From: Hormiphora californensis | Taxonomy: Eukaryota > Ctenophora > Tentaculata > Cydippida > Pleurobrachiidae | Length of the DNA stretch: 64,000 nt | Direction of reading: 5' to 3' | Assembly (NCBI GenBank): GCA_020137815.1 | Contig: CM035353.1 | Coordinates: 6,846,798 to 6,910,797, forward strand | Shown: positions 35,087 through 58,452 of the stretch, in pieces | Numbering within the stretch: the first letter of the stretch is position 1 | Layout: every line of letters starts with the position of its first letter | Program-made: the position numbers and the translations under genes | Notes under the pieces: generated by a model | Database searches by the model: none | Told to the model about the DNA's origin: nothing | What the model saw: only the letters and a program-made list of their open reading frames with translations

Positions 35087-36205
35087 CTAGTTTCTTGGCA
35101 ACTCCTGACCGTTACTGTTACTATAAGGAATGTAACCTAGTCTATTTGTGGGTGGGTGTGGCTGAGATTGTGAGTGATCGTACCGATTCGTTGCGTCATT
35201 CTTTCTCTCGTAGCAGTCAGCGGCCTTATGTCCGGGGACGTTGCAATTCCAACACACGATGTGGTTCATCCATCCTCCGGCTCCGACTCCGTGTTGATTC
35301 CATCCGTTCGTGCCCCTACCGTAGAAGTTGTTCATAGGTGCTTGCTGATACACATTCTGCTGTTGCTGTACTGGTCGCTGATTGTGGACTGGATCTAATT
35401 CACTTGTTCGCAAGACGGTCACTTCTTCTTCTCCTCTCGCTTTCATCTCCATCATGGCTCGGTAGCTGGTGTCTAGGACGTCAGCCTTTTCGATGAGCTC
35501 TTGGAACGTCATCAAGTCAGCATTTTGGAGGATGTAAATTGTGACTTCATCCCTTCGTGCTCCAAACGCTAGGGCATCTTTGAGCATAGCTTTCCTCGTG
35601 TCTGTTTCCTCTTCTTTAGGCCACGCTTTCTTGGACAGTTTTACGAGTTCGTCGGCGAAATCTCGGAGCGACTCTGTTCTTTGTTGTTTCCTCTCCCTTA
35701 GCTTGGTTCGTGCTTGTAATCCCGTTTCCTTTTCCATGGCATGGACGCACTTCTTTACCTTATCTTTAAAGGTTTCCCAGTCGACCAGTCTGTGTCTGAT
35801 ACGTTCATCCTGTTCAAGTCGGGAGTTTACTTTGTCGGGCAGGTAAGACGCGAAGGCACGTATCTTCTCGTCGTCGGTGTACTTTCTGCTGGGGATCAGG
35901 AAATCCTCAAACCTTTGGATGTATCGCTCGATCTCCATGTCATCAAGTTCGAATGTTGTTGGTCGTTTCGCTAGTATTGTTCTGGTTTGCTCTGGTTTGA
36001 CTTCCCTCTGCTGTAGTCTTCTGGTCGTCTCCATCTGCTGCTGGAGTAAGAGCGCTACAGCTTCTTTCTGCTCTTTTGATAGTTCCTTGAGCACCGAATT
36101 GTGTTTTGTTCTGTTCTCTTCGCTGATAGGATGGCACAGAGGAGTGTCCATTGGTTGACCGGTATGGGGCACGAATATCAGGTCTGTGTCTTGGAGCTGG
36201 TGCAT
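35087..36205 (-). CDS. retrotransposon Gag with CCHC zinc knuckle
   Basis: An uninterrupted 372-codon frame. The middle part has the capsid-like gag fold pattern (ERYIQRFEDFLIPSRKY ... FASYLPDKVNSRL ... DWETFKDKVKKC). A CCHC zinc knuckle CWNCNVPGHKAADC lies near residue 330. Gln-rich segments flank it. It packages the element's RNA in the cytoplasm. The intact frame between nearly identical LTRs suggests recent activity, presumably using reverse transcriptase of a related full element. Belongs most likely to the Ty3/gypsy type; without pol this cannot be settled. Confidence 0.85.
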   Translation of the reverse strand: MHQLQDTDLIFVPHTGQPMDTPLCHPISEENRTKHNSVLKELSKEQKEAVALLLQQQMETTRRLQQREVKPEQTRTILAKRPTTFELDDMEIERYIQRFEDFLIPSRKYTDDEKIRAFASYLPDKVNSRLEQDERIRHRLVDWETFKDKVKKCVHAMEKETGLQARTKLRERKQQRTESLRDFADELVKLSKKAWPKEEETDTRKAMLKDALAFGARRDEVTIYILQNADLMTFQELIEKADVLDTSYRAMMEMKARGEEEVTVLRTSELDPVHNQRPVQQQQNVYQQAPMNNFYGRGTNGWNQHGVGAGGWMNHIVCWNCNVPGHKAADCYERKNDATNRYDHSQSQPHPPTNRLGYIPYSNSNGQELPRN

Positions 36206-36342
36206 ATCTGAAACGGGGAATGGAACTGAGTATCTGATTCTATAAATCTATCAAATCACAGGAGTTTGTAGGCAATTAGGAGCTATAATAAGAACTACCA
36301 ACTACTAATACTTAACTTGTTAGAGAGTCCGGGGTCGCCAGT

Positions 36343-36855
36343 TGTGCACTCCACTTGGGTATGGGGGTTCTTGGTATGATGGTGTAGGTAGTTGTAGTTT
36401 TGGGGTCAGGGACCAGAGGTCAAACACACAGGATTTAGGTGGTTTGAGAAGTCAATTGTCAAACTCAAGTGATTTGGTTACATCGTGAACTGAATTGAAA
36501 TCGCAACTATACTGGTTATATCTCACGGTTTCCCACTTACAAATCACAATATTATGATAGCGGTCTTGTTGATTGAACTTTGTCTCACTCTCTCAACTCA
36601 AGGCACTCTCTCTAACTCTCTCGAGGGTTCACTCCTCTTGTGACTGGTACAACTTGCACCATCACTTGCAGAAAATGGGTCTTCATGGGTTTTAATGGGC
36701 CCAATCACAACCGATCCTACAAGTGATGTTTGCGTAACTAAAGGGCTACAATTTGACCCCGCCGAACTGGCGCTAACACGCATCTAAACAATCCTAATAT
36801 ATATAGTATGCACATATGATATTAATGAGTAGGTGTCATAGTACTGTACCCTACA
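36343..36855. repeat. right LTR (5' LTR in element orientation)
   Basis: Starts TGTGCACTCC and ends CCCTACA, followed by CTGC. It should carry the element's promoter on the minus strand. A primer-binding-like TGGCGACCCCGG lies at 36329-36340, read on the minus strand. Confidence 0.9.
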
Positions 36856-36862
36856 CTGCTAA

Positions 36863-37132
36863 AGTCGAATTTTTTAATCAAGGGACAGGGACCGCGCATT
36901 TACAAAAGTCTTTTTGCGCGTGCTAAACGTTTTCGCTCATATCTCCTGTTCCTGATAAGATAAAGACATGGTTTTGGTTGCGTTGAAAAGGTCTTAAAAT
37001 TATCTTTCCAACGCTTCCTGGTTCAAGTCTTAAGATTATCGGGAACTTGATCTCGATTATCACGCGCAAATACAAAGCCGCGCGACACCTCTGAATGCGC
37101 GGCCCCCTGTCCCTTGATTAAAAAATCCGACT
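36863..37132. mobile_element. MITE family AGTCGAATTTTTTAATC, copy 2
   Basis: 270 bp; ends identical to the 18680-18914 copy (AGTCGaATTTTTTAATCAAG) and the core atatctcctgttcctgataa is again in the middle. It lies 4 bp from the LTR element's target repeat. Confidence 0.8.
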
Positions 37133-37246
37133 ATATGTATCACTATCAGTAAGAAACAGGCTTGAACAAATCATCTCACAGTTAAAATACCTAGTAGGTA
37201 AAATATACTTATTTCAAACCAATGTTGTAAGATGGTTTGATACGAG

Positions 37247-37923
37247 TTGGTGACATTGACACCTAGTGCGTGCGAGATCGAGGTCGCGTAGCGACCGAGA
37301 TCGAGCTCGCACATAGGTGTCCGCTCCGCCCCCTAAAAAAGGGTCGTGTCTTTCAAGCCAAATTGCACGTGATCCACTGGACCGATTTGCATCCGGTTTG
37401 TCGCAAAAGACTACAAATTGGTCCTAGTTTACTGGAAAATACCCGAGAAGTTTGTCTGTCAACAGGAAGTGGGTCAAAATTGACACTGAAGTCAAATCTA
37501 TAATCTGGCTTCCGAGCCTTTTTGCACCACTCCCAGACGGTGTAGAATGAATCTGAGGGTATCAGAAGATAGGTTGAACTCTTGTGAGTACTGGAAAATA
37601 CCCGGCATTAATAGCTGATGCTAATTGCATCAACATATCTCCCAATATCTTCTAAATCGCATGGGCGTAGTGCAGAAACTCTCGGAAGCCAGATTACAGG
37701 TTTGACTTTAGTGTCAATTTTGACCCACTTCCTGTTGACAGACAAACTTCTCGGGTATTTTCCAGTATATTAGGATCATTTGTAGTCTTTTGCGACAAAC
37801 CCGATGCAAATCGGTCCAGTGGATCGTGTGCAACATCCCTTGAAAGAAACGACCCTTTTTGAGGCGGAGCAGACACCTGTGTGTGAGCTCAATCTTGGTC
37901 GCGCACGGTGTCTATGTCACCAA
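37247..37923. mobile_element. TTGGTGAC foldback element, copy 1
   Basis: 677 bp, ends TTGGTGACATTGACACC and complement, flanked by the perfect 9-bp repeat TGATACGAG (37238-37246, 37924-37932). Arms of about 280 bp mirror each other. 9-bp duplication suggests the Mutator group. Second copy at 41296-41928. Confidence 0.92.
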
Positions 37924-38184
37924 TGATACGAGAACGACAAGAGAGATCAGTCATGATCATGACGGCTCCGACCCGTCCTGTATGGCGGCGCCATACCCCA
38001 TTTGATTCTGCGCTCAGATGGGTCGCGGCGCCAGACAGGACCCGTCTGACTCTGAGAATCAATACGGTGTATAGCGGCGCCAGACAGATTCCACCTAATT
38101 TCTACTGACAGTAGTTATACACTCCATCAACACAATGACTGGTAATTCATGCCCATATTTGGGTACACACAGTTGGCGACAGTA

Positions 38185-49470
<11,286 letters not shown>

Positions 49471-49479
49471 CTGTAGTAA

Positions 49480-50640
49480 AATACAGTTTAACATTGTACC
49501 TGAATACCTGAATAATACCCTAATTATTACCTTTATTTAACAGAACCTTTAATTAGCGTACCTTTAATTAACGAAATTCGGTTTGCGTGGTTCTAAATAG
49601 TAATATTGGCAAAAGGGTCAACCAAAAGATCAACCGGTGATCATTTCTTGCAGATTCAACTGCAGAAGTCATACCCAATACTCTACACTTACTTTTAATT
49701 CCTTTAAAAGTGCAGAAAAAAAGAAATTTACGATTGAAGTTAGGGTCAGTTGCATTTGCCAAATCTTTTTCGGGCGCGATTAAAATCTGGGTTCCTTGCA
49801 GCCTGTTAACTAGCAAAAAGAGTACACTTTTATCGTATAGACCGACTGTAGCCACGCAACCTCATAGCCATTTTAAGTTAACTAAATGGCATCTGATAGA
49901 TAATCGATAGCACTAACCGATAACTCAAAACAAAACCCTAACCAGTTACCAGCAGCCCATTTGATTTGAGTGCCGAAGATAAAGAACGGGTTCACAGGGA
50001 AGCAACGGATTAGCCGTAAAATCGGTTTGCTTTTTTCGATCTTTGGCGCCCAGCCTTGAAAGCTCTCAAGTAAAGCTTATTTAGTGATCCACATTCCACT
50101 GTATTTCGGGGTCAGAAATTTAGATAGAGATAGAGATAGATGATGATTGATGAGGAAGTTTAGTTTTTTTTCCCGGTTCTCAAAGATGAGTAAACGGGAT
50201 TCGTTGGTAAATGATAATGATTGAAGTTTAATTGAGGAACTTAGCATTAGGATCCGAGGAAGAAGATACTGTGAATTTATTGTTTATTTTCAAATGAAAA
50301 AGGCGGATATTTTAATTTATCTCCCATTAATTTTAATTTCATAATCCTTCCACGTACCAACGAATGGTATTCTCAAAATAACAAAGCAAAGGAAAAGCAA
50401 CGATCCAAGCGAGTACTATTATTATTGTTGGTTGAGATTCCATTCGGAAATAACTAAAATCAAAACAAAGCAAGTCGACTCAGATATCCGGATATATCCG
50501 GTCCTTTCGGTATCTCTGCAGCTTGCCTTGCTCGAGCCGGGTTAGAACATAACAACTCTGCAGCATAGTCGGTTCTAGTGTAAGTATGTCACTTCCAATT
50601 TACTCAAGAAAGTCCGTTGAAGGGACTCCCTTCTAATTCA
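49480..50640. other. TAF4 upstream region, no exon recognised
   Basis: AT-rich sequence between the first recognised TAF4 exon and the receptor-2 3' end. Nothing with TAF4 Q-rich character could be placed, so the TAF4 5' end is unresolved. A (TAGA)n-like run is at 50118-50140. Confidence 0.4.
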
Positions 50641-50644
50641 CTTA

Positions 50645-50725
50645 TCGGCTGCCTCTGGACCAGGATTTGAACCCCGAACCTTCTTTATTCGAGAAAAAGT
50701 AGCTAACCACTATAACACCGATGCG
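50645..50725 (-). repeat. tRNA-like sequence, probably a SINE head
   Basis: On the minus strand, gttatagtggttagc resembles a polymerase III A box and ggttcaaatcc a B box at tRNA-like spacing. The acceptor-stem ends (gcatcgg / tggtccaga) do not pair and the anticodon loop is irregular, so this is more likely a tRNA-derived SINE than a functional tRNA gene. Confidence 0.55.
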
Positions 50726-50775
50726 GGGTATAGTGACACACGGTCCGCCAAGGCAAACTAAAAAATACTGAAGAA

Positions 50776-53700
50776 CTAGTCAAGTTGGTTGGAAGTTACA
50801 TTCACTGTGTTCAGTCCCAGATTCCTCATTTCAATATTCTCTGGTTGCTGTCCTTCAATTACTATCGGTGACCAGCACATTGTTAGCAGTGACGCCAAGG
50901 AAGCAAACTGCTTTCCAAGCCATCCAGTAACCTTCTCGATGGAATCATATATGTGATTGCTGTACAGCAGGGGGTTAGCACGGAATTGATGGGTAGGACG
51001 ATGACAGAAAAGATGCCGTAATACGGCGTGGCATCTACCAGCTCAGTCATGTGACAGAATGAGGTGACTAGGATAGGTAGCCAGCAAATTAAATCAGTTA
51101 CGATGATCAGAGTAACTTTCCGTTGCGTTTTTTTCTGCTGCTTCAGACGTTCCTGGAGGGCGGGATTATTTTCCAGATCATTGTTCACATTTAATTTGGC
51201 TAAACTTCTCCTAGAGGTGCCTTCAATCACCATGTAACAGGTACAAATGGTTGCCAAGCACACAACGGTCAAAGCTTGGTAGATAAGGGAAAATGTAAAC
51301 TGGGGGTCTTGGGGCAACACAAAAAACTTGAAAAGGCAAACTCCTTCATTGCCATAGAAACCAATTAGAGAGTTTAAACCATCCAAGTTTCCGTAATCAC
51401 TTGTGTACATTCCTTTTATCAGTAATGTGATCTTGTCCCATGGCTCCTGTGCTAACTGGTCCCCTTTAATCCCCATAGTAACTCTCTATTACCTCCCAGT
51501 GTGCCGCTTTTCCGTTTCTGCCAACGAAAAATTTGAGGTCCGAATCCCAAACTTGGCCGTTTCCGAAAACATCTTCAAACTCTTTGATAAAAATCACAGG
51601 AAAGATGGCGAAACTCACTGAAATTAGGATGATGACCAAAGACATGGCAATGGGTAGTTTAAATTTAACTTCGGTATTGGGTGAACGAATCCCTCCTGTA
51701 ACGCCCCTCACTCTTAACAAGCTAAGACTTGTCATAGATATCAAAGATAGAACGCTTCCCATCGTACTCACTGTTCCCAGAGCATCACACTGTTTGCTAG
51801 CCAACCAATAGTTCTGGTTTTCACAATACCTGTCACCTTTTAATGTATCGTATACAGCAATGCCTAACAAATAAATCCCGGTAAGCGTATCACCTAGACT
51901 GATCGTTGCTACCAGGAGACGGTTATTTAGGAACACCTGATTGCTTGCCGTTCGAAGATCCGAACCGACTGTTCCAATTGTCCATAAGTTAAGCCCGATA
52001 GCTAGGAATCCTAGAAGAAACGCCCCGATCTTCAGATGGAGCCCCCTGAAGTATCTGCTTACCACATCTCTCATTACATTCGTCTGACAGGTCCGCACAA
52101 TCAGGGACACTGTCACATACTTTGTAGAGGGGTAGCAACTGTCCCCCAATGTCACCTGCTGACTGTTTGCATTTAAAGTGGTTACTGCATTTCTCTTCAT
52201 CACTGCCATCTCCGCAGTCATTTATCAGATTGCACACTTTCTCAAATGGCAGACACTTGTTGTTCCGGCATTGGAAAATCTCCTTGGCCAAAGGAATCTT
52301 CTTTCCGTGTCACGAAAGTTAGCTGTTTTTCGTCTGCTATTGTAAATATTTTCCGTTTAAATTGGTGTGGACAGGAATCTATTTTTGGTGGACTTTTGGA
52401 GATCGGACATTGCTCGGAGCAAAGTCCCGAACAGGCTAATAGAAGAAAAATCTCACCGAAGGTGTATTGGCAAGCCATTTTAGGGGCCGTGACCTGGGTC
52501 TCCTTTGTGATACCAAGTATGGTCGACTCTCTGAAGACAGAATAGCTGAAATGAAGGCACTCCCCTTGTTTTAGGAACTCAAGGCTTTCCAATCCTGGTA
52601 GACAATATCCAATAAACTTGTTCCAAGTTCCAACTCCGACTGCCTTGGTGACAACCTCAGACAGCAATCTCCGGCAGACCTTGTTTTCATTTCCACATGT
52701 ATCAACTCCATCACAAAGCAGCTGCGATGGTATTGAGGTCTTCGGACCAAATTTACAGATGTAAATGTCCTTACATTGTTGCTGACTGTTCACTGAGAAC
52801 CTTTGAAAAATACCTGTTCCACAAACAGGCCACAGATCCAATACCTCATCCTCCCCACCGACACAGTCTACCACCCCATCTCCTAGCCAACTTATTGGTA
52901 TGGGTGAAGAAATTGTGGGATCCATTTTTCTGTGACACCCCCTCATACTCACGCTGATGCACTCTAATTCGTCCTGTCCAGAGGAGCAGTCCCATGTACC
53001 GTCACAAATCTGGTGCTTGTGGATGGTGCAGGTAGAGGTCACATCCACACAGAGGATATCCAGGTTGTCATCGCAAAGACCTCCGCAGCTCGTCGCATAC
53101 CATTACCTTGGCAACGGTGGACATGTAGCCCCGTATCGGACATGACAAGGCCACCCTTGCAGGATCGGAGCAATTCGTCTGGTCCATGAGGTCCATGCAG
53201 TTGGGGATGTATGTGTAACGAAAAGAGTCACTATTGAATCTTTTGTACTCTTTTTCATTATAAGTTAGATGCCGTTTGTAATGCTTAATCCGAGCACACC
53301 GTGTAAAGTTGAATATCGGAACCTCCATGAGCTCCTGATTAAAATGTCTCATCATTTTACACGAACTTAGGTTCGAGTTTGTAATGTCGCACGTTCTCGT
53401 ATCACCCTCCCGATTACAGACATTTTTGTAGTGAAACAAACTCACAGCATTTGTGCAAGCTGAGCTAATGGGCAACCATGACCAGTCCCAGATACCTGTA
53501 CACCTAAAACCGTATGAGTAGCCTCCGCAGTGAATTTCATCGTCACAATTATCAAGATCACACACATCATCACAAATGGTATCTTCCTTTTTTTCACACT
53601 TATCCAGATCATATCCCTGGCACATTCCCAATTTGCAAAGATCTCTAACGGAATGTGGGAGAATGAATCACTTGAATCATCGGTGTGACACAAGGCCACC

Positions 53701-54174
53701 CCGCATAATGCACTTGTGTGTGTCGTGTCGGCATCGCGGAACCCACATACTTGGTACTGGAATTTGTCATGGGGGCACGTTGCATTGAAGATCCACCTTC
53801 CAAAATTGGTAGCGTAATAGTAATCGGGGGAGTTGTAACACTGATAAAGGGTGATGTCAAGAGATGAGGAAGATATGACATCTGATAATTGATGGCTACA
53901 TACTCGCTTTATGAAACCCTTATCTGCTACTAGTTGGCATCGTTCTGGTACTAGGAAAGCTGTTCCGAGGTTCACTGAAACATAATTTAGGTACACAAAT
54001 ACATATTTAATATTATTTTATAATTGGATACTAATGATTTTCCCAAAAATCTCATCGGCCAAAAATAGGATAGCTGAGATTCTTGCGGCAAACCCCCCCC
54101 CCCAACATTCTAATGGTAATAAATCAATCTAAAATATATGGGTTACCATAAAGCAAGATGATGAAGCAACTCAT
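50776..54174 (-). pseudogene. receptor 2: LDLa-7TM GPCR with several frameshifts
   Basis: Exon 1 (54174-54147) gives a signal peptide start MSCFIILLY that continues in exon 2 (from 53974) as VNLGTAFLVPERC. Exon 2 follows receptor 1 module by module: [26 protein letters not shown], LDLa CTIHKHQICDGTWDC, GLESLEFL, GEIFLLLACSGLC, LDLa CNLINDCGDGSDEEKC and CDSVPDCADLSDEC, then 7TM with SLGDTLTGIYLLG, IIVTDLICWLPI and, after a shift, NPLLYS; stop near 50776. The frame changes near 53660, 53085, 52300, 52045, 51478 and 50970, each by one base. Homology continues across every break, so this is a recently decayed gene, or an intact gene in poorly polished sequence. No kringle is seen at the N terminus. 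Confidence 0.85.
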
Positions 54175-54513
54175 ATTGGATGTCATAAGGATACACTTTA
54201 TCCAGCTGGTAAACTACCGATACGAAGAAGGATCCAGGGGTGAGGTGATGAGTCAAAAGGGGGGTTAACGAGTCAATAGTAATAAAGAGGGTGGGCATGA
54301 GAGGTCGTTTTGACAAATACTATTGCACAAGCAGTCTTCTGATCTATGTGGCTCGTTATTCGTCAATCGTATTTTTAATGCAGTTAAATATTTGTTACTT
54401 CATGAATTTATTCAAAAGACAATCTTTATACTTTATAGCCCTAGTAAGATATGCGTCTGTGGTTGGAGCTTTATTTATTCATGGATATGAATGGATGCTT
54501 AGCTAGAAAGGGT

Positions 54514-54523
<10 letters not shown>

Positions 54524-54584
<61 letters not shown>
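54524..54584. repeat. (GA)n microsatellite
   Basis: Pure GA run just upstream of the LINE insertion. Confidence 0.95.
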
Positions 54585-54586
<2 letters not shown>

Positions 54587-54730
54587 TGAGTCAATACTCG
54601 AGTATAGATAGGGGTGCATTGGGGTTGGTAATCAACGGGGGGATAACTCCAACGGGCTTTCTCGTCTCTATTACAATTTGGAAATGAACTTCATGATGGT
54701 CGTTGGTTCGTTGATTCAGCGTGTTGATAA

Positions 54731-54929
54731 GCAAGCAACGGTGCTCCTTCATAAAATATTTTATGTATGCCGAAAGCTGTAAAGCTGATTTTCACTTTGC
54801 TAGAAGTTTGATTATTTTAGAGTGAGATTCTTTATGGTGACTGATTCATTTGCCATGGCAAAAGTAAAAATTGGGTAAATAAAGAGGGCAACTCGGTGGA
54901 GCCGGGTGGGTTTGTCATCAGCCCCTGCT
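54731..54929. repeat. LINE target-site duplication, left copy
   Basis: 199 bp identical to 57038-57236. Confidence 0.93.
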
Positions 54930-57037
54930 CACTAAAGGGTCGAAATGGATGAGCCATCGAGCAATCGTCTCTGATGATGCGCGGAGATTGACCAAAGATA
55001 ATCCGATAGACGAATGCCAACCGGACTTCAAAGTTATTCTCTTCAAAGTCCAGACTGAACAGACATCCATACCAACACCTCAACCAGACAACATCCAAGT
55101 GTACTCGGACGGTTCGGTAAAAGGGGAATATGTAGGCGGGGGGTGGTGCCTGTTGAGAGATGGAACGACGGTGTATGAGGGACAATGCAAACTCCATTCT
55201 TCTGAGACGATCACATCCGCTGAAACCAAGGCGCTCCAACTAGCCGCAGAGGATGCGCTTAGGACCATACTTTCAGACCTTACCATAAAGAGTGTTAGCC
55301 TTTTCACGGACAGTATGGTTGTGCTAATGAGACTCTCCAAGAACCCCATCATACATCTATCCACCAGCAGATTGGTGGACACCTTGAACAACCTGGCATC
55401 AAGAGTAGAAACTACGGTGAATTGGTGTCCTGGGCACACGGGCATCGCGGGTAATGAAAGAGCCGATACCCTTGCCAAAGAGGCAGCGGCAATAGAATTT
55501 CCCGATCCTGAAAGCTACCTAATTCCCCAAACGGAGATAAAAAACAATCTGAAGAAAGAGTGGAGGAAATCGCAGGTGGACAACTACAGGGACACGTTAA
55601 GGAAACAGCTCACAACAACTAATAGCTTAATTCCCCACCTGGAACCACTGTTGTCCAATCCACAGGAGAGCCCACATAGGAATGTTATTAACTTCCTTTC
55701 GAAAGAGGCCGCTAGGACAATTTCTGCACAAGAGGAAACTAATTTTCCCCAGACTGCAGATTTTGCGGGACTAGGTGAGCCAGAAGACAACAAAACATAT
55801 ACTATGTGTATGTCCGGGGCTTTTCAAAAATTAGGGCCAAAGTTTTCCACTCGTACACACTCCCTCCAACGGCGATAGGCCATATGGATCTCAATACACT
55901 ACTAAACTTTCTGAATCTTTGTGGTGTGATGGATGGACACCCCGAGCTCAACCCAGATAGGGAGGAATAATCCCTAGTTAAGATACCGATTATTTAATTA
56001 TGTGAGTTAGAAATTCGTTCAATTTGTTTTGTTGTTTGGTTTTGTAAAATTTTTAATTTATAAGTTAAGGTTAGTTTTGTAAAGTAATTGGTTTTGACAT
56101 TACCATGATTTTCTATCAACAATGGTTTCCTTTATGTGCCCGTAGAACCCCGTTACAATAATATAACCTCCTCATAACCATAACTATCCGCCCTTCCTCC
56201 TAGGAAATGTCCTGATGCTCAACACTCACCAGAGTACCTATTACAACAATTGACCGTGGAGATCGTACGGTCAACAGCCCACAATGTATGTCCATCATAT
56301 GTATTTTGAAACACAGGAACAAAGCAACAAATTGGATCGACCTTTCAAATCCCGGTACACTGAAAGGGGAAAGAAATCTAACCAAACACGATGCCCTCAA
56401 AAAAATGTTTCCGAGTCCAAGACACTACAAAACAACTGCAACTGGGGCAGTGCGCGGCTTTTAGCCGCGCTAGAGCTCTTGCGGAAGAAGATCATTTAAT
56501 CCGCGCGCTACGTCTGGATTGTAGATACAGTACAGACTACAGGACCAGACCAAACCAAACCACATTTCACTCTCAAAGGCAAAACGATACCTTGTTCCAG
56601 ACCAAACCAACCACATTTCACTCTCAAAGGCAAAACGATACCTTGTTCCAGACCAAACTAAACTCAAGAAACTCTCAAAGGCAAAACGATACCTTCATCC
56701 ACTCATTTACAATGTTATTTATACCTTCAATTCTACTCTTTGGTTAGCCACCTAATACCTAGTACCAACGAGCAGAGTGAGTTGTGCCGGTAACGCAAAG
56801 AGTGCGGCCGTCTGCCAACACTGCAATTATCGTGGGGGAAAATAGGCAGTGTTCTAACCCTACAAAGACAGACCAAGACAGACACAATGACAAGCGTAGG
56901 GCCCTCCAATGTGCAATGCTCTCCTTGAATTTTCAAGGGAGTTCGTACGGAGGGTTCCAGGCTATGCCGTCTATACCCGGGTGGTATGAGACTTGGTACG
57001 CCTTAGCTTAATGCCCCAAAAAAAAAAAAAAAAAAAA
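54930..57037 (+). mobile_element. 5'-truncated LINE with RNase H domain
   Basis: Starts abruptly within coding sequence at 54930 and ends with a 20-nt poly(A) (57018-57037). It is flanked by a 199-bp perfect direct repeat. Body: RNase H domain and C-terminal tail (to 55878), then about 1.1 kb of 3' UTR with three copies of ctctcaaaggcaaaacgata (56570-56690) and a GC-rich hairpin gcgcggcttttagccgcgc (56451-56469). Confidence 0.9.
54943..55878 (+). CDS. LINE-encoded RNase H domain, partial ORF2
   Basis: Open frame that enters from the truncated 5' end; the first ATG is at 54943-54949, but the native protein would be longer. It has the four acidic RNase H residues in order: Asp in VYSDGS, Glu in SAETKAL, Asp in LFTDSM, and the GHTGIAGNERADTLAKEAA block. 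It removes the RNA strand during target-primed reverse transcription. No reverse transcriptase or endonuclease remains, so the copy is dead. RNase H of this kind occurs in LINE clades such as I and R1/LOA. Confidence 0.9.
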   Translation, partial: KWMSHRAIVSDDARRLTKDNPIDECQPDFKVILFKVQTEQTSIPTPQPDNIQVYSDGSVKGEYVGGGWCLLRDGTTVYEGQCKLHSSETITSAETKALQLAAEDALRTILSDLTIKSVSLFTDSMVVLMRLSKNPIIHLSTSRLVDTLNNLASRVETTVNWCPGHTGIAGNERADTLAKEAAAIEFPDPESYLIPQTEIKNNLKKEWRKSQVDNYRDTLRKQLTTTNSLIPHLEPLLSNPQESPHRNVINFLSKEAARTISAQEETNFPQTADFAGLGEPEDNKTYTMCMSGAFQKLGPKFSTRTHSLQRR

Positions 57038-57236
57038 GCAAGCAACGGTGCTCCTTCATAAAATATTTTATGTATGCCGAAAGCTGTAAAGCTGATTTTC
57101 ACTTTGCTAGAAGTTTGATTATTTTAGAGTGAGATTCTTTATGGTGACTGATTCATTTGCCATGGCAAAAGTAAAAATTGGGTAAATAAAGAGGGCAACT
57201 CGGTGGAGCCGGGTGGGTTTGTCATCAGCCCCTGCT
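57038..57236. repeat. LINE target-site duplication, right copy
   Basis: Identical to 54731-54929, directly after the poly(A). Confidence 0.93.
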
Positions 57237-57339
57237 TGATGCTCACCCGGCGGGTGTGCTAGAAAACTAGTATGTGGGGGACATTTCGACAAACCTTTTC
57301 GCTGTAGTTAAATAGAGTTTTAACATCGTCTTTTGATGT

Positions 57340-57575
57340 GAATGGGTGATGCTGACACCATATTATATGATAGCCACCTACCTTTGTGGTGCTGACACCA
57401 CATCTACCTGGGTATTACGTTTGTGGGTGATGCTGACATCATCTTACTATAATAAAGCAAAAAATGTCATCAAACATCCCATGTATACAATCCCGTCCGT
57501 AGGGCGGGTATTTCCTCTAGTATATAAAATTCACCTACCTGGGTGTTTGAGGCCATGTGGGTGATGCTGACACCA
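57340..57575. repeat. four copies of gggtgatgctgacaccat
   Basis: Loose tandem copies near 57344, 57389, 57425 and 57559, interspersed with agccacctacctttgt and ctacctgggt. No gene. Confidence 0.7.
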
Positions 57576-57579
57576 TATG

Positions 57580-58452
57580 ATAGCCACCTAACTTTGTCGG
57601 CCACCTGCCTTCAATCGAATGTTCCTCAAAACTCTCTCGTATAACGGAAAGAATCTACGAAATGTGAAAACGATACGTGTTTCAGTTAGGACCATACTCA
57701 TGATAGTAGGCAGGGGTGGTATCCAGTAACGGTATCCACAGATCCAGATGCCGTATACAGACAAATACAGATCTGTAAATGCAACTTACAGGGTGTTTAC
57801 TAGGGATAGTATCTTTTCTTCGCAGCTTCCCACGGCAGGGAAACTCAGCGTTATGTTATAACATAATGCAAAAAATCTTACGACAAGATGAGCGTCACAG
57901 ATCTGTCGCTGTGATTCGTTTAACTAGCTTTGAATTGTTGCCCATCGTGGGCACGTCAAGCAGTAATCAAACTCTTGATGGGGTAATCAGTCGTCAATAG
58001 GTCTCTATAGCTGCATTCAGAAGGTAGCGCACTCGTTGGTCGATTGTAGAATGCAGGGTGCTTTGTTTTGATTTGGTGCAATCAAGAGACAAGTGACAAG
58101 ACAAGGGTTGAGATAGGGTTGAGATACATTATGAAAACTTAAAAGAGGCGAAAATTCGAAAAATATCTGATGACTGGCGGTTCACCTTTCAAATGTTTAA
58201 AACCAACAAGGGCCGAAGTTGATAAAAATTGATCCCATTCTTGTCCCAAAACCCTGCCCCTGGTGTATTTTGAGATCATGTAAACAGTTTTGGCCCTAGA
58301 ACATCAAAGACGGTCTTTCGAACCAAAGATATGTAACAACAACAAAAACGAATTAAACAAGTTAACCATTGAACAGCGTCGCTAAACTACATTCGAGTTA
58401 GACTCTAAACTATAGCTAGACTCTAAACTAGAGAGAAATCAGCAGAAATGTA
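57580..58452. other. intergenic, no gene seen
   Basis: Unique sequence without recognised exons or repeats, except tandem gactctaaacta near 58403-58430. Confidence 0.45.

Larger units (their letters stand above)
31226..36855 (-). mobile_element. LTR retrotransposon with only gag recognisable
   Basis: Long terminal repeats at 31226 to about 31730 and 36343-36855 (513 bp), nearly identical over their first 440 bp; ends TGTGCACTCC...CCCTACA. Flanking repeat CTGC (31222-31225, 36856-36859). In element orientation (minus strand) a primer-binding-like TGGCGACCCCGG follows the 5' LTR two bases after its end. gag occupies 36205-35087. No protease, reverse transcriptase, RNase H or integrase motif was found in the remaining about 3.3 kb, which holds a nested Harbinger-like MITE and AT-rich repeats. 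High LTR identity implies recent insertion. Confidence 0.88.

Noticed and set aside
50645-50725. Functional tRNA gene
   Set aside because: A and B boxes are present, but acceptor and anticodon stems do not pair properly.
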